64,000 bases of DNA from Pseudomonadota bacterium (GCA_021845905.1 JAJZVA010000004.1:1-64000); one strand, 5' to 3'. Positions 8,713 through 17,956 are shown, counted from the first letter of the stretch. Numbers and translations are program-made. The notes: generated from the letters alone by a model not told the origin.

Positions 8713-9072
8713 TTATGCGGGAAAAAGAGGCGGCCCGCAGGCGTCATAAGCGCAGAAACAGTGCCGGAAAGGAAAACGTTGCGGCGGGAAGAACATCCGC
8801 GTCCGGAAGGAGCTTGGCGACATCAAAACCGAGAAAGCAACCGCCATGGCGAGAAAAATAAATTTGGCGAAAAAGCAGACGGCGCAATGATCGTCATCTT
8901 GTTGCCGATGATGGATGCCCGGCGTCTGTGCGCCTGTCACATGCGCCACGGCATGAGAGAGACGCGCATCCTCATCAAGATGCGCCGCCATATGCTGCGC
9001 CATCAAAAGCTGCGTTGCGAGCAACGCCACCGCCAGCAATCCGCTGATGATTTTTCTTGCCTGCGTCGTCAT
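8713..9072 (-). CDS. DUF2946-like small membrane protein
   Basis: About 119 residues from the ATG at 9072. The N-terminal hydrophobic helix (ISGLLAVALLATQLLMAQ) is followed by a His-rich stretch (HMAAHLDEDARLSHAVAH) and DDDHCAVCFFAKFIF, the H-x-C-x2-C type signature of DUF2946 proteins. A second membrane helix follows, then more Cys and His. Such proteins are linked to copper handling; metal binding is inferred from the residues. It sits between the RND pump and the barrel gene. Confidence 0.6.
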   Translation of the reverse strand: MTTQARKIISGLLAVALLATQLLMAQHMAAHLDEDARLSHAVAHVTGAQTPGIHHRQQDDDHCAVCFFAKFIFLAMAVAFSVLMSPSSFRTRMFFPPQRFPFRHCFCAYDACGPPLFPA

Positions 9073-9107
9073 GATGGCGCCTATTAAAAGCGCCCGCCGC
9101 CCGAAAA

Positions 9108-12100
9108 TCAAGGGGAAACTGTTTCGGCTTCGTCCGCCGGAGCGGCGAGAAGCGCGTCTTCCTCATTTTTGCGCGCCTTGCTGTAATCCTTCGCCAGCAG
9201 CATGTAGGCGGCGGGCACGACGAACAGGGTGAAAAGCGTGCCGATGCCAAGGCCCGCCGCGATAACGAGCCCCATGTTGTAGCGCGAGATCGCCCCCGCG
9301 CCCGTCGCCATGATCAGCGGCACGACGCCGAGCACCATCGCCGCCGTGGTCATCAGGATGGGACGCAGGCGGATGCTGGCCGCGAGCTCCACCGCCTCGC
9401 GCTTCGTTTTATTCTCCTCGCGCTGCAGGACGTTGGCGAACTGGACGATGAGAATCCCGTGTTTGCTGATCAGCCCCATCAGCGTGACAAGACCGACCTG
9501 CGTATAAATATTGACGCTCGCCCCGCCGATGCCGAGAAAGATGAAGATCATCGCTCCGGCGATCGACATCGGCACGGAGACGAGAATGATCAAAGGATCG
9601 CTGAAGCTCTCGAACTGCGCCGCGAGCGTCAGGAAAATGATGATCAGGGCGAAAGCGAACGTCACCGCGAAACCGCTCGATTCCTGAATATACTGGCGCG
9701 ACTGACCCGCGTAATCTATCGAATAGCCCTGCGGCAGCATTTTATGCGCGATGTCTTTCAGCGTCTCCAGCGCCGTACCCATCGGCACGCCGGGGAAGGC
9801 CACTCCCTGTATCGTCGCGGCGTTGAGCTGCTGGAAGTGATTGAGCGATTCCGGCACCGTCTCGCGCTTGATGTGCGCGAGGGTGGAGAGCGGCACCGGC
9901 GTGCCGTCCGCCGTCTTGATGTAGTAATTGCCGAGCTGCCCGACGTTGAGGCGATAGCGCTGCTCCACCTGCGGAATGACTTTATAAGAACGGTCGTCGA
10001 GGCTGAAATAATTCACGTAGCCGCCGCCGAGCATCGCCGACATCGCCTGCCCCACGTCGCTCATGCTGAGGCCGAACTGGGCCGCTTTGTTGCGGTTGAT
10101 CTCCAGCGTCGCCTGCGGCTGGTCGATGCGCAGGTCGGACTGCAGGAACATGAACATGTGGCTCTTCTCGGCCGCGGCGAGGAAATTGTCGGCGACCTTG
10201 TTGAGGCGGGTGAAAGGATCGGTCGTCTGGATGACGAACTGGATCGGCAGGCCGCGGCTTCCGGGCAGCGACGGCGGCTGGAACACGGCGGTCTGAAGCC
10301 CGGCGATGCCGTTCACCTCCTGCTGGACGATCGGCTGCAGGTCGTTGGACGTGCGTTTACGCTGATCCCACGGCTTGAGAACCATGCCGCTAATATCGCG
10401 CCCCGGCACGTCGAGCTGGAAGACGTGCGCCGTTTCGGGGAAAGCCGCGAAATCCTTGTAGATTTGATGCGCGAACATCTGACGCTGCTGAAGCGTCGAA
10501 TCCGGCGCGGAGGTCGACATCGAAATCACCACGCCCTGGTCTTCCTGCGGCGCGAGCTCGTGTTTCGATCCCATGTAAAGAAAATAGATGCTGGTCAGGA
10601 TGCACACCGCGAAAACGGCGATGACCGGAACGTAATCTAGGCTGGCGTGCAGGCGGCGCTGGTAAAAGCGGCGCAAGCCGTCGAACCACCGGTCGATGAA
10701 GGCAACGATATGGTCTTCCCAGTTGCCGCCTTCGTGCTTGTGCGCGCGCAGCAGCTTGGCGGACATCATCGGCGACAAGGTCAGCGCGACGACGGCGGAA
10801 ATAATCACCGTACCGACCAGCGTGAAAGCGAATTCGGTGAACAGCGCTCCGGTCAGGCCCGCCTGAAAGCCGATCGGCACATAAACCGCGACCAGCACCG
10901 CCGCCATGACGATGATCGGCGACGCGAGCTCCCGCGCCGCTTCCAGCGCCGCCTGCCTTGGCTTCATGCCCATTTCGAGGTGACGGTTGACGTTCTCGAC
11001 GACGATGATCGCGTCGTCCACCACAAGGCCGATGGCCAGCACCAGCGCCAGCAGCGTCAGGAGATTGATGGAATAGCCAAGCGCCAGCATGACGAAGAAC
11101 GCGCCGACCAGCGACAACGGAATGGCGATGACCGGTATCAGCACCGAGCGCGGCGAGCCCAGAAACGCGAAGACCACCAGCGTCACGATGGCCAGCGCCT
11201 CGAGCAGCGTCATGATAACTTCATGAATCGAGCTGCGCACGAATTTGGTGGAATCATAAACGATATGCCCCTGCAAACCCTGCGGCAATTCGGCCTGAAT
11301 CTGCGGGAAAATCTTGCGGATGCGCTGGATGACGTCGAGCAGGTTGGCGCTGGGCGCGACCTGAATGCCGATATAGACGGCTTTTTTGCCGTCGAACGAC
11401 ACTTGCGCGTCGTAATTGTCGGAGCCGAGCGACACGCGCGCCACGTCCTTCAGCCGCACGATCGCCCCGCCCGACTGCTTGACGATCAGGTTGCGGAACG
11501 CCGACAGCGAATGTAGCCCCGTCGAGGCATCGAGGTTGACCTGCACCATCTGCCCTTTGGTGTTGCCGAGGCCGGAGATGTAATCGTTGGCGGCGAGCGC
11601 CTTGCTGACGTCGGCGGCGGTGAGGCCGTAGGCGGCGAGCTTTTTGGGGTTGAGCCAGGCGCGGAGCGCGAAGTTCTGCGCGCCGAGCAATTCCGCCGTC
11701 TGCACGCCGTCGACCGCCTGCAATTTCGGCTGCACGACGCGGGAGAGATAATCGGTGATATAGTTGGAGGCCAGCACCTTGCTGCCGAAACCGATGTACA
11801 TGGCGTCGATCGTCTGGCCGATGGAGATACTCAAGGTCGGCTGTTGCGCCTCGGGCGGCAGCTGATTTTTCACCGCGCTGATTTTGGAGGTGATTTCGGT
11901 CAGCGCCTTGTCGGGGTCGTAATTGAGCTTGAGGTTGACGGTGATGGTCGAAAGGCCGGTGGTGCTGGTCGACGTCATGTAGTCGATGCCGTTCGCCTGC
12001 GCGATGGCGTTCTCGAGCGGCGTGGTGATGAAGCCCGCGACGTCGCTCGCGCTCGCGCCGTAATAGGCGGTGGTGACGGTGATGACCGCGTTCTCGGTGA

Positions 12101-12215
12101 AAGGATACTGCAAGACCGGCAAGGAGAACACCGCGCGCAGCCCCAGCACCAGAATCATCAGGCTGACGACGCTGGCAAGAACGGGGCGGCGGATGAAGAT
12201 GTCGGTAAAATTCAC
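9108..12215 (-). CDS. RND efflux pump, inner-membrane permease (HAE-1 type)
   Basis: A full-length 1035-residue AcrB-type proton-driven exporter. It begins MNFTDIFIRRPVLASVVSL (first membrane helix). The porter region follows, and the paired proton-relay Asp residues lie in GLVVDDAIIVVENV at about 395-410. The second half repeats the fold. The presence of the Asp pair in the hydrophobe-exporting context (FxRRP start, no CusA-type methionine signature seen) favours drug or hydrophobe export over metal export. Adaptor and outer-membrane factor genes lie directly upstream in the same operon. Confidence 0.95.
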   Translation of the reverse strand: MNFTDIFIRRPVLASVVSLMILVLGLRAVFSLPVLQYPFTENAVITVTTAYYGASASDVAGFITTPLENAIAQANGIDYMTSTSTTGLSTITVNLKLNYDPDKALTEITSKISAVKNQLPPEAQQPTLSISIGQTIDAMYIGFGSKVLASNYITDYLSRVVQPKLQAVDGVQTAELLGAQNFALRAWLNPKKLAAYGLTAADVSKALAANDYISGLGNTKGQMVQVNLDASTGLHSLSAFRNLIVKQSGGAIVRLKDVARVSLGSDNYDAQVSFDGKKAVYIGIQVAPSANLLDVIQRIRKIFPQIQAELPQGLQGHIVYDSTKFVRSSIHEVIMTLLEALAIVTLVVFAFLGSPRSVLIPVIAIPLSLVGAFFVMLALGYSINLLTLLALVLAIGLVVDDAIIVVENVNRHLEMGMKPRQAALEAARELASPIIVMAAVLVAVYVPIGFQAGLTGALFTEFAFTLVGTVIISAVVALTLSPMMSAKLLRAHKHEGGNWEDHIVAFIDRWFDGLRRFYQRRLHASLDYVPVIAVFAVCILTSIYFLYMGSKHELAPQEDQGVVISMSTSAPDSTLQQRQMFAHQIYKDFAAFPETAHVFQLDVPGRDISGMVLKPWDQRKRTSNDLQPIVQQEVNGIAGLQTAVFQPPSLPGSRGLPIQFVIQTTDPFTRLNKVADNFLAAAEKSHMFMFLQSDLRIDQPQATLEINRNKAAQFGLSMSDVGQAMSAMLGGGYVNYFSLDDRSYKVIPQVEQRYRLNVGQLGNYYIKTADGTPVPLSTLAHIKRETVPESLNHFQQLNAATIQGVAFPGVPMGTALETLKDIAHKMLPQGYSIDYAGQSRQYIQESSGFAVTFAFALIIIFLTLAAQFESFSDPLIILVSVPMSIAGAMIFIFLGIGGASVNIYTQVGLVTLMGLISKHGILIVQFANVLQREENKTKREAVELAASIRLRPILMTTAAMVLGVVPLIMATGAGAISRYNMGLVIAAGLGIGTLFTLFVVPAAYMLLAKDYSKARKNEEDALLAAPADEAETVSP

Positions 12216-12228
12216 TTTGCGGCCCTGC

Positions 12229-13344
12229 CTATTGTTCGGACGGCGTCGGGTGGGCGTCGTCCGTGGGGGTTATCTTGTTGTTGATTTTGATGCGCGCGCC
12301 GTTGCGCAGCTTGATCTGGCCCGAAGTGACGACTTCGTCTCCCGCCTTGACGCCACTTAAGACCTGCACCTGGTCGCCGCGCGTCTCGCCCGTGGTCACG
12401 AACACCTGGCGGGCGACCAGCTTGCCGTCCTTGTCTTTTGCGGCGAGATAAACCGTGTTGCCGTAAGGGTTGTAGGTAATGGCGGTTTGCGGCAGGGTGA
12501 TGAAAGAGGCGGGCTTGCCGACGTCGATGTCGACCGTCGCGTACATGCCGGGCAACAGCGCGTGATCGGCGTTGGCGACGCGCGCGCGGATCTGCACGTT
12601 GCGCGTGGCGGCGTCGACCTTCGGATTGATGGCGGTGATGGTTCCGGTGAATTTCCTGCCCGGCCAGGTGTCGTTCTTCAGCGTCACCGCCTGCCCGACC
12701 TTGACGGCGGAAAGCGCCTGCTGCGGCAGGAAGAAATCGACATACATGACGTCGACCGCCTGCAGCGTCGCGACCGCCGCGCCGGGGCTTAAATATTGGC
12801 CGAGATCGACCTGGCGGATGCCGAGATAGCCGTCGAACGGTGCGGTGATGGATTTTTCGGCGATGACAGCCTCTTCCGCCCTGACCTGCGCTTCGTCGCT
12901 TTCCAGCGTCGCCTTGTCGGTATCGACCGTGGCGCGGCTGACGGCCTGTATTTTATATTGCCTTTTGTCGCGCGCGTAATTGATCGCCGCCAGTTTCGCG
13001 GCGGCTTTGAGGGCGTTCAGTTTGGCGATGTCGTCATCGGTGCGCAGCTGCACCAGCACCGCGCCCGCCTTGACGCTCTGGCCGGACTTGAAATTGACGG
13101 CGGTGACGATGCCCGGAACCTCGGACGCGACCTCGACGCCCTCGGACGCGCGCAAACTGCCGACGGCCTCGAATTTCTTCTGCCATGTCTGCGCCGCGGC
13201 CTTCGCCGTCGAGACCGTCTCGACCGGCGCGCCCATCGCCTTCATGTGCGCCATCATCTGCATTCCTTCATGGATGCGGTAGCCGAAAACGCCGCCGAAC
13301 AGCGCGCCCACCAAAACCAGCATGAGAAACATGCGCAAAATCAT
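12229..13344 (-). CDS. RND efflux periplasmic adaptor (membrane fusion protein)
   Basis: A 371-residue HlyD/AcrA-family adaptor. It has an N-terminal membrane anchor (residues 2-21), then the lipoyl/barrel-sandwich halves (VASEVPGIVTAVNFKSGQSV and IAEKSITAPFDGYLGIR) flanking a helical hairpin. A beta-barrel segment (YVDFFLPQQALSAVKVGQ) and a membrane-proximal domain follow. It connects the pump to the outer-membrane factor. It overlaps the upstream factor gene by 4 bp and ends 13 bp before the pump gene, so the three are co-expressed. Confidence 0.95.
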   Translation of the reverse strand: MILRMFLMLVLVGALFGGVFGYRIHEGMQMMAHMKAMGAPVETVSTAKAAAQTWQKKFEAVGSLRASEGVEVASEVPGIVTAVNFKSGQSVKAGAVLVQLRTDDDIAKLNALKAAAKLAAINYARDKRQYKIQAVSRATVDTDKATLESDEAQVRAEEAVIAEKSITAPFDGYLGIRQVDLGQYLSPGAAVATLQAVDVMYVDFFLPQQALSAVKVGQAVTLKNDTWPGRKFTGTITAINPKVDAATRNVQIRARVANADHALLPGMYATVDIDVGKPASFITLPQTAITYNPYGNTVYLAAKDKDGKLVARQVFVTTGETRGDQVQVLSGVKAGDEVVTSGQIKLRNGARIKINNKITPTDDAHPTPSEQ

Positions 13345-14825
13345 TTCTTTCCATCCTTATGTTGGTTCCACCAGCCGCCGCCGAGCGCGACGAACAGCGC
13401 CGCCGTGTCCGCGTAGCGCGCGGCCTCGGCCTTGACAAGATTGATACGGGTTTGCTGGTACGCGTTCTCGGCGTCGAGCAGGGCAAGATAGCTGACCGCA
13501 CCGGCGTTGAAACGGTGCTGCGCGAGGCGCAGGCTCGCGATGGCGGACCGCGCGGCGGTGGCGGACGCTTTCAGGGTTTCGGCATCGAATTGCAGCGCGT
13601 TGAGCGCGTCGGAAACGTTCTGGAAGGCGGCGATCACCGTGGCGCGGTATTGCGCGGCGGCGGCGCGGTATTGCGCGCGGGCTTCCTCTTTCTTGTGCCG
13701 CAACGTCGGATCGGGCAAAAACGGCTGGACGAGGCCGGCGCCGGCGTTCCAGATGATGTGCGACGGCGAGAAGAATCCTTCCAGCGCGTTGGCGTCCAGG
13801 CCGTAAGAGCCTGTGAGCGTCACTTGCGGCAGCATGTTCGCCGCGGCGATGCCGATGTTCGCGGAGGCGGCGTGCATCTGCGCCTCGGCGGCGAGAATGT
13901 CGGGCCGCTGGCGCACAAGCCGCGACGGCAGGGACACGGGCAATTTGCGCGGCAAATAAAGATCGCCAAGGTCGAAATGCGCCGCGCCCGCGCCGGGGAA
14001 GTTGCCGCTCAGGGCTTTCAGCTGGTTTTCCGTCGCGGCGCGCTGTTTTTCCAGTTCCGGCAAAGTGGCTTCAACTTGCGCCAGCGCCGTCTCCTGCGCC
14101 AGCACGGCGGAACTGGCGACGCCGCCAAGCGCCAGTTGCTTTTTCAGTATTTCCAGCTGCTGCCTGTCGATGGCGACGATCATGCGCGTCGCGTCGATCT
14201 CTCCGTTCAGCGCCGCATCCTGTACCGCCGCGGTCACGATATTGCCTTCCAGCGTTATATATGTCGCCCGCATCAGGGCGCGCTGCTGCGCCGCCGTGGC
14301 CGTCGCCGCCTCCACGGCGCGGCGGATGCCGCCGAACAGGTCCGGGCTGTAGGAAATCTCGACCGAGGCGTTATAAAGCGTGAAAGGCGCGTAGGTCTGT
14401 CCCGACGATCCGCGGGAACTGCCGCTGATCTTCTCGCGCGTGGCGTTGCCGACAACGCCGGCCGTCGGCAGATAGCCGCCGCGCGCCGCCAGCGCCGCTT
14501 CTTCCGCCGCCGCGACGTTGGCGCGCGCCGCCGCAACCGTCGGGCTCGCCGCCAGAGCGCGGCGCATCAGGTTGTCCAGCGCGGGCGAACGATACAGCGT
14601 CCACCACGCCGAGGGCACGTCTCCGCCTTGCGCGAAAGCCTGCGCGGCGCCCGCGACCGTTCCCGCCGCATAGGCGGTTTTACCCGCAACAGGACCGTAA
14701 CCGGCCTGTTTCGGCTGCACCGGCGCGTGAAAATCAGGCCCGGCCGCCGCGCATCCGGCAAGCCCGAGGGCTAAAACAAGCGCAAGAGCAGTTTTTTTCG
14801 TGATATGTTGCTGGCACGCGTTCAT
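13341..14825 (-). CDS. RND efflux outer-membrane factor, NodT/OprM-type lipoprotein
   Basis: 494 residues. The signal peptide ends in a lipobox (LALGLAGC), so it is lipid-anchored as in OprM. The body shows the TolC duplication: two blocks of long helices containing DNLMRRALAASPTVAAARAN and its later counterpart AAFQNVSDALNALQFDAETL, plus strand segments such as VEISYSPDLFGG. It forms the outer-membrane exit duct for the adaptor and pump encoded just downstream. It is the first gene of the seven-gene operon, so the operon promoter lies in the 113 bp before it. Confidence 0.93.
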   Translation of the reverse strand: MNACQQHITKKTALALVLALGLAGCAAAGPDFHAPVQPKQAGYGPVAGKTAYAAGTVAGAAQAFAQGGDVPSAWWTLYRSPALDNLMRRALAASPTVAAARANVAAAEEAALAARGGYLPTAGVVGNATREKISGSSRGSSGQTYAPFTLYNASVEISYSPDLFGGIRRAVEAATATAAQQRALMRATYITLEGNIVTAAVQDAALNGEIDATRMIVAIDRQQLEILKKQLALGGVASSAVLAQETALAQVEATLPELEKQRAATENQLKALSGNFPGAGAAHFDLGDLYLPRKLPVSLPSRLVRQRPDILAAEAQMHAASANIGIAAANMLPQVTLTGSYGLDANALEGFFSPSHIIWNAGAGLVQPFLPDPTLRHKKEEARAQYRAAAAQYRATVIAAFQNVSDALNALQFDAETLKASATAARSAIASLRLAQHRFNAGAVSYLALLDAENAYQQTRINLVKAEAARYADTAALFVALGGGWWNQHKDGKK

Positions 14826-14899
14826 TGAGAATCATCAGATGTGATATTTTGACTTGTCGTTACATATGCCATTCTGCTACACTATCGTCAACCTTTGAA

Positions 14900-14917
14900 T
14901 AGTTAAGTTTCGAACTA
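14900..14917. promoter_or_regulatory. Candidate MarR operator
   Basis: TAGTT-N8-AACTA is an 18-bp palindrome in the 113-bp gap between the divergent efflux operon and the MarR gene. MarR-family dimers typically bind 16-20 bp palindromes of this kind placed between themselves and their target. The call rests on position and symmetry only. Confidence 0.45.
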
Positions 14918-14938
14918 ATATGACACGGACACAGCCCG

Positions 14939-15439
14939 ATGGCGATTGCCGCACAAAATCAATGCACGCTGGAGAAAACGGAAGACACACCCGTTTCTCA
15001 TAAGCTCTGCGAAATGTTCTGGACGATTGGCCCCGCCTATTCCCGCTGGGCCGAATCGCGCCTCCGCAACGAGGGACTCAGCCCGCAGCGCATCAGATTG
15101 ATGGCGTTTTTGCTCAAAAACGGCCCTTCGAAGATGCGGCTTTTGCGCAACGAGCTCGGCGTGACGGCCACCAGCGTCACCGCGTTGGTCGATTCTCTCG
15201 AAAAAGAGGGGATGGTGACGCGCCAGCCCGACCCCGCCGACCGCCGCGCGACACTGATCGCCCTCACTCCGGTTGCGGAGCAGCAACTCAAAAACATGTG
15301 CGCGCCGTTCAAAAACCAGGTGGCGGAAATTTTCGACGGGTTCTCGAAAAGCGAACAACATGCGTTTCTTGCCTATCTCGCCCGTGTGCGCGCCGCGCTT
15401 GTCGAGCGCAACGTGCTTAAAGAAACGCCGCCGCGGTAG
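14939..15439 (+). CDS. MarR-family transcriptional regulator
   Basis: A 166-residue winged-helix repressor. The central part is a classic MarR DNA-binding domain: SKMRLLRNELGVTATSVTALVDSLEKEGMV (recognition helix), then the wing VTRQPDPADRRATLIALT. N- and C-terminal helices (from FWTIGPAYSRWAESR and from EQQLKNMCAPF) dimerise. It is divergent from the RND/multicopper oxidase operon with a palindrome between, so it most likely represses that operon and itself until a ligand binds. The ligand is unknown. Confidence 0.9.
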   Translation: MAIAAQNQCTLEKTEDTPVSHKLCEMFWTIGPAYSRWAESRLRNEGLSPQRIRLMAFLLKNGPSKMRLLRNELGVTATSVTALVDSLEKEGMVTRQPDPADRRATLIALTPVAEQQLKNMCAPFKNQVAEIFDGFSKSEQHAFLAYLARVRAALVERNVLKETPPR

Positions 15440-15596
15440 TTTATTTTACGTAAAATATTTAGTTACGGTTATTATCGTCGTTGCTTGATAAATTAATACG
15501 AAAAAATATTGACATTATGATAAAATTTTGATAGCCATAATCAGTATATGAAAGCGGATTTCATATTGCAAAAAAATATAATGAGGAGATACGAAA
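15440..15596. promoter_or_regulatory. Promoter region of the small membrane protein
   Basis: An AT-rich gap. TTGACA at 15509-15514 is a good -35 sequence, although no close -10 match is found at 17 bp. GTATATGAAA at 15544-15553 recurs in front of the lipoprotein gene (17100-17109). GAGGAG at 15581-15586 is the ribosome site of the next gene. Confidence 0.4.
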
Positions 15597-15824
15597 ATGG
15601 CTAACTTTAAAGATAACGCTCTGAAACTGACGAAAAAACTCACGAAACAATTCAATGAAGCCAGCACGGCGCAAAAAGTCGGCATTGGCGCAGTCGCCGC
15701 CGTCACCGCTTTGATCTCGCACCCTCTGGTGGTCGGCGGGCTTGTGACCGGTGGCGTCGCCGGTGCCATCTCGACGGCTTTCGTCGGGTCCCGCAACAAA
15801 GGCAACGACGGTCCGAAGCAATAA
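15597..15824 (+). CDS. Small hydrophobic protein of unknown function
   Basis: 75 residues. The first 25 are Lys/Thr-rich and amphipathic (FKDNALKLTKKLTKQFNEA). Residues 27-62 are a long Gly- and Val-rich hydrophobic stretch (VGIGAVAAVTALISHPLVVG and onward), and the tail is polar. It resembles small inner-membrane or glycine-zipper proteins; I do not recognise the family. A good ribosome site (GAGGAG) and a strong terminator right after it support a real monocistronic gene. Confidence 0.65.
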   Translation: MANFKDNALKLTKKLTKQFNEASTAQKVGIGAVAAVTALISHPLVVGGLVTGGVAGAISTAFVGSRNKGNDGPKQ

Positions 15825-15842
15825 GACTTCCCGATGACACGC

Positions 15843-15876
15843 AAAAAACGCCGGTTCGCATGAGCCGGCGTTTTTT
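15843..15876. terminator. Bidirectional intrinsic terminator
   Basis: A stem AAAAAACGCCGG / CCGGCGTTTTTT (15843-15854 with 15865-15876) with a 10-nt loop. The A/T runs on both sides let it end transcription of the small membrane protein gene from the left and the hydrolase gene from the right. Confidence 0.9.
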
Positions 15877-15892
15877 CATGGCGCGAACCCGT

Positions 15893-16768
15893 TCAGTTTT
15901 GCGGCAGTGACGCAAGAAACCTGGCGACGATCGAAAACAGCCCGAAACGGACGAGATTGTTGTGTCCCGCGCCGTTGATCAGGATGTATTTTTTGAAAAC
16001 CTTCTCATTCAGCGCGACGCCGACCGCGGCGGCGAGCTTTTTTCCCTGAGCGTGCGGAATGATTTCATCGTCCGTGCCGTCGACGATCAGCGTCGGCATG
16101 CCGAAATAAGGCGCCTTGGCGATGTTGTCGTACTTGTCGAGCGTGAATGACTTGAAGGGACAAATCCACGGGTAGGTATAGCAGGCTTCGTCGGGCATGT
16201 CGGTGAAGGGCGCCTCAAGGATCAGCGCGCGGGCGTTTTTATATTCAAGCGCCATTTGCGAGGCTGTGCCTGTGCCGATGCTCTGGCCGTAAATGACGAT
16301 GTCTTTCTCTTTCACGTGCTGTTGCGTGATCAGCCAGTTGATGGCGGCGCGCCCGTCGCTGTAAAAGCCGTTCTCGCTCGGAAAGCCGGGATTGCCCCCA
16401 TAACCGCGGTATTCGACCAGCAGAAAACCGTATCCTTTTTGGGCGAAATCTTCCGCCATCGGCGCCCTATAAATGATCGTCCCGGCATTACCGTGAAACA
16501 TGACGATGACCGGCATATGATCTTTCGGCGGCGCATACCAGGCAAGAAGATCAAGGCCGTCCGCCGTTTTATAGTGCACCGCCTCAAGATGATACGCCGC
16601 CGCCCGCGCGCTCAGATGTCCGGTGAAATGATACATGAGTTGCCGCTGCATCGCGACCATCGCCGCAACCGCGAGAACGTATCCGACAACGGCGCAGAAA
16701 AGCACGTTCAGTATGATCTTTTTTATTTTTTCTTTCGTCACGCGCGGCTCTCTTTGCTCAGTGAACAT
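15893..16768 (-). CDS. Membrane-anchored alpha/beta hydrolase (BEM46/ABHD13-like)
   Basis: 291 residues. An N-terminal membrane helix (residues about 19-37) is followed by a serine hydrolase domain: oxyanion HGN in VIVMFHGNAGT, nucleophile elbow GQSIGTG, acid Asp in LIVDGTDDEIIP, and His in NGAGHNNL. The order and spacing fit the BEM46-type family, whose substrates are mostly unknown (esters or thioesters). The start is uncertain by a few codons. It is transcribed alone toward the shared terminator. Confidence 0.85.
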   Translation of the reverse strand: MFTEQREPRVTKEKIKKIILNVLFCAVVGYVLAVAAMVAMQRQLMYHFTGHLSARAAAYHLEAVHYKTADGLDLLAWYAPPKDHMPVIVMFHGNAGTIIYRAPMAEDFAQKGYGFLLVEYRGYGGNPGFPSENGFYSDGRAAINWLITQQHVKEKDIVIYGQSIGTGTASQMALEYKNARALILEAPFTDMPDEACYTYPWICPFKSFTLDKYDNIAKAPYFGMPTLIVDGTDDEIIPHAQGKKLAAAVGVALNEKVFKKYILINGAGHNNLVRFGLFSIVARFLASLPQN

Positions 16769-16820
16769 CCTGTGGCGCGGGCCACGGGGAAAAGTTAAAA
16801 GACGTGTTGCATGAGATTTT

Positions 16821-16894
16821 TGGAGGCACGGGCCGGAATCGAACCGGCATTGAAGGATTTGCAGTCCTCTACATCACCATTCTGCCACCGCGCC
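16821..16894 (-). tRNA. tRNA-Cys (GCA)
   Basis: On the minus strand the sequence starts GGCGCGG, which pairs with CCGTGCC at the 3' end. The discriminator is T and CCA is encoded. The anticodon loop CTGCAAA gives GCA (Cys), and the T-arm GGTTCGATTCC is present. It is 74 nt long. Confidence 0.97.
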
Positions 16895-17164
16895 TTGAGG
16901 AGAAATATTTTCCCTTCTATAGCGGATCCGCATTTAAGTCTAGGGAAAGATATATCCTCCGGTCTTGTGCCCGTTGCTATCTGACATGTCTGAAATTCAC
17001 GCCCTGTTTTTTTTAAAAAATCTTTTACATTCATATACTTATGAAAATTTAAGAAAAAATACTAAAAAAATATTGCCATAATTGAAATAATACATTACTG
17101 TATATGAAAATTTAATAACTATCTTATTCAACAACGCATAAAAAAGAAAGAAGGAAGGCTATTC
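16895..17164. promoter_or_regulatory. AT-rich intergenic region before the lipoprotein gene
   Basis: No gene is supported. It contains GTATATGAAA at 17100-17109, the same 10-mer as before the small membrane protein gene, and AGAAGGAAGG at 17149-17158 as ribosome site of the next gene. The tRNA-Cys promoter is expected at its left end. Confidence 0.35.
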
Positions 17165-17773
17165 ATGAAAAACGGTTCAAACCTCAGAAGAAAATTGTAT
17201 TTGGCTTTCAGCATGGCCGCCGCCATCGGCGCCACGGGTTGCACGACGCTCCCTTCGACGCACACCAAGCTTCTCAGCACGCACAGCGTCGACCAGACGC
17301 AAAACACCTGCAATATGTCCCCTTCGCAAGCGCAAGCGGTCTCCGGCACAATTCCGGTCGGCACCTCGCAGGCGGATGTTTATAAAGCGCTGCAAATCAA
17401 CAATCCCCAAACCCTCACAACCCTGAGCAGTTCAGACATCAGCAGCGCGCTCTACGGCAACACGCTGATCTCCGTTCCGTTCCAGAACCGCCAGCAGGCG
17501 CAGGATTTTTATGCGTCCTTGCTCGGCCAGTCGCTCCACTGCCTGAACGTCACCTCGAACAAAACCTTCGGATTGACAGGAAGTCAGGTCAAGAGCACCG
17601 GCAAAGACTTCACGCTCACCATGATCTTCCAGAAAAACGGCGACAAGGGCGGCAAGCTGTTCAGCAAAGTTCACGTGACCTCCAACAACGTCGACGGAAC
17701 AAGCAACAGCGGCTACCTCGCGGGCTTCGGCATCGGCGGAAAGATCAAAGGCGCGCTGTCCAGCGCTTTGTAA
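17165..17773 (+). CDS. Lipoprotein of unknown function
   Basis: 202 residues. A signal peptide with Lys/Arg start (NLRRKLYLAFSMAAA) ends in the lipobox IGATGC (Cys 26). The mature part is polar and rich in Ser, Thr and Asn, with no recognised domain. The C-terminus YLAGFGIGGKIKGALSSAL is Gly-rich and resembles the hydrophobic stretch of the small protein at 15597. It is probably an outer-membrane-facing lipoprotein. The gene stands alone just left of the tRNA-Arg island. Confidence 0.7.
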   Translation: MKNGSNLRRKLYLAFSMAAAIGATGCTTLPSTHTKLLSTHSVDQTQNTCNMSPSQAQAVSGTIPVGTSQADVYKALQINNPQTLTTLSSSDISSALYGNTLISVPFQNRQQAQDFYASLLGQSLHCLNVTSNKTFGLTGSQVKSTGKDFTLTMIFQKNGDKGGKLFSKVHVTSNNVDGTSNSGYLAGFGIGGKIKGALSSAL

Positions 17774-17800
17774 AAACCGCGCGGCGCGGCGGAGGAGACG

Positions 17801-17819
17801 CAACGCTTGCAAAGCGTTG
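17801..17819. terminator. Hairpin after the lipoprotein gene
   Basis: CAACGCTT, loop GCA, AAGCGTTG: a perfect 8-bp stem 27 bp after the stop codon. No T-run follows, so it may be an mRNA 3' end stabiliser or weak terminator. Confidence 0.4.
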
Positions 17820-17956
17820 TCCCTCTGCCGGGCGAAATAAAACCGCTGAAAATCCTGAATTCCGGGCAAAAATGACATACGGAAGTTACATACAGGAAAA
17901 ACGCCGTCATTTCCCGTATCTGAAAGTTAAAAATTAAATAACAATTTCAATGAGAT

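Noticed and set aside
9459-14774. Long frames on the plus strand opposite the efflux operon
   Set aside because: They mirror the GC-rich third codon positions of the real genes and are Arg/His/Gln-rich without domains.
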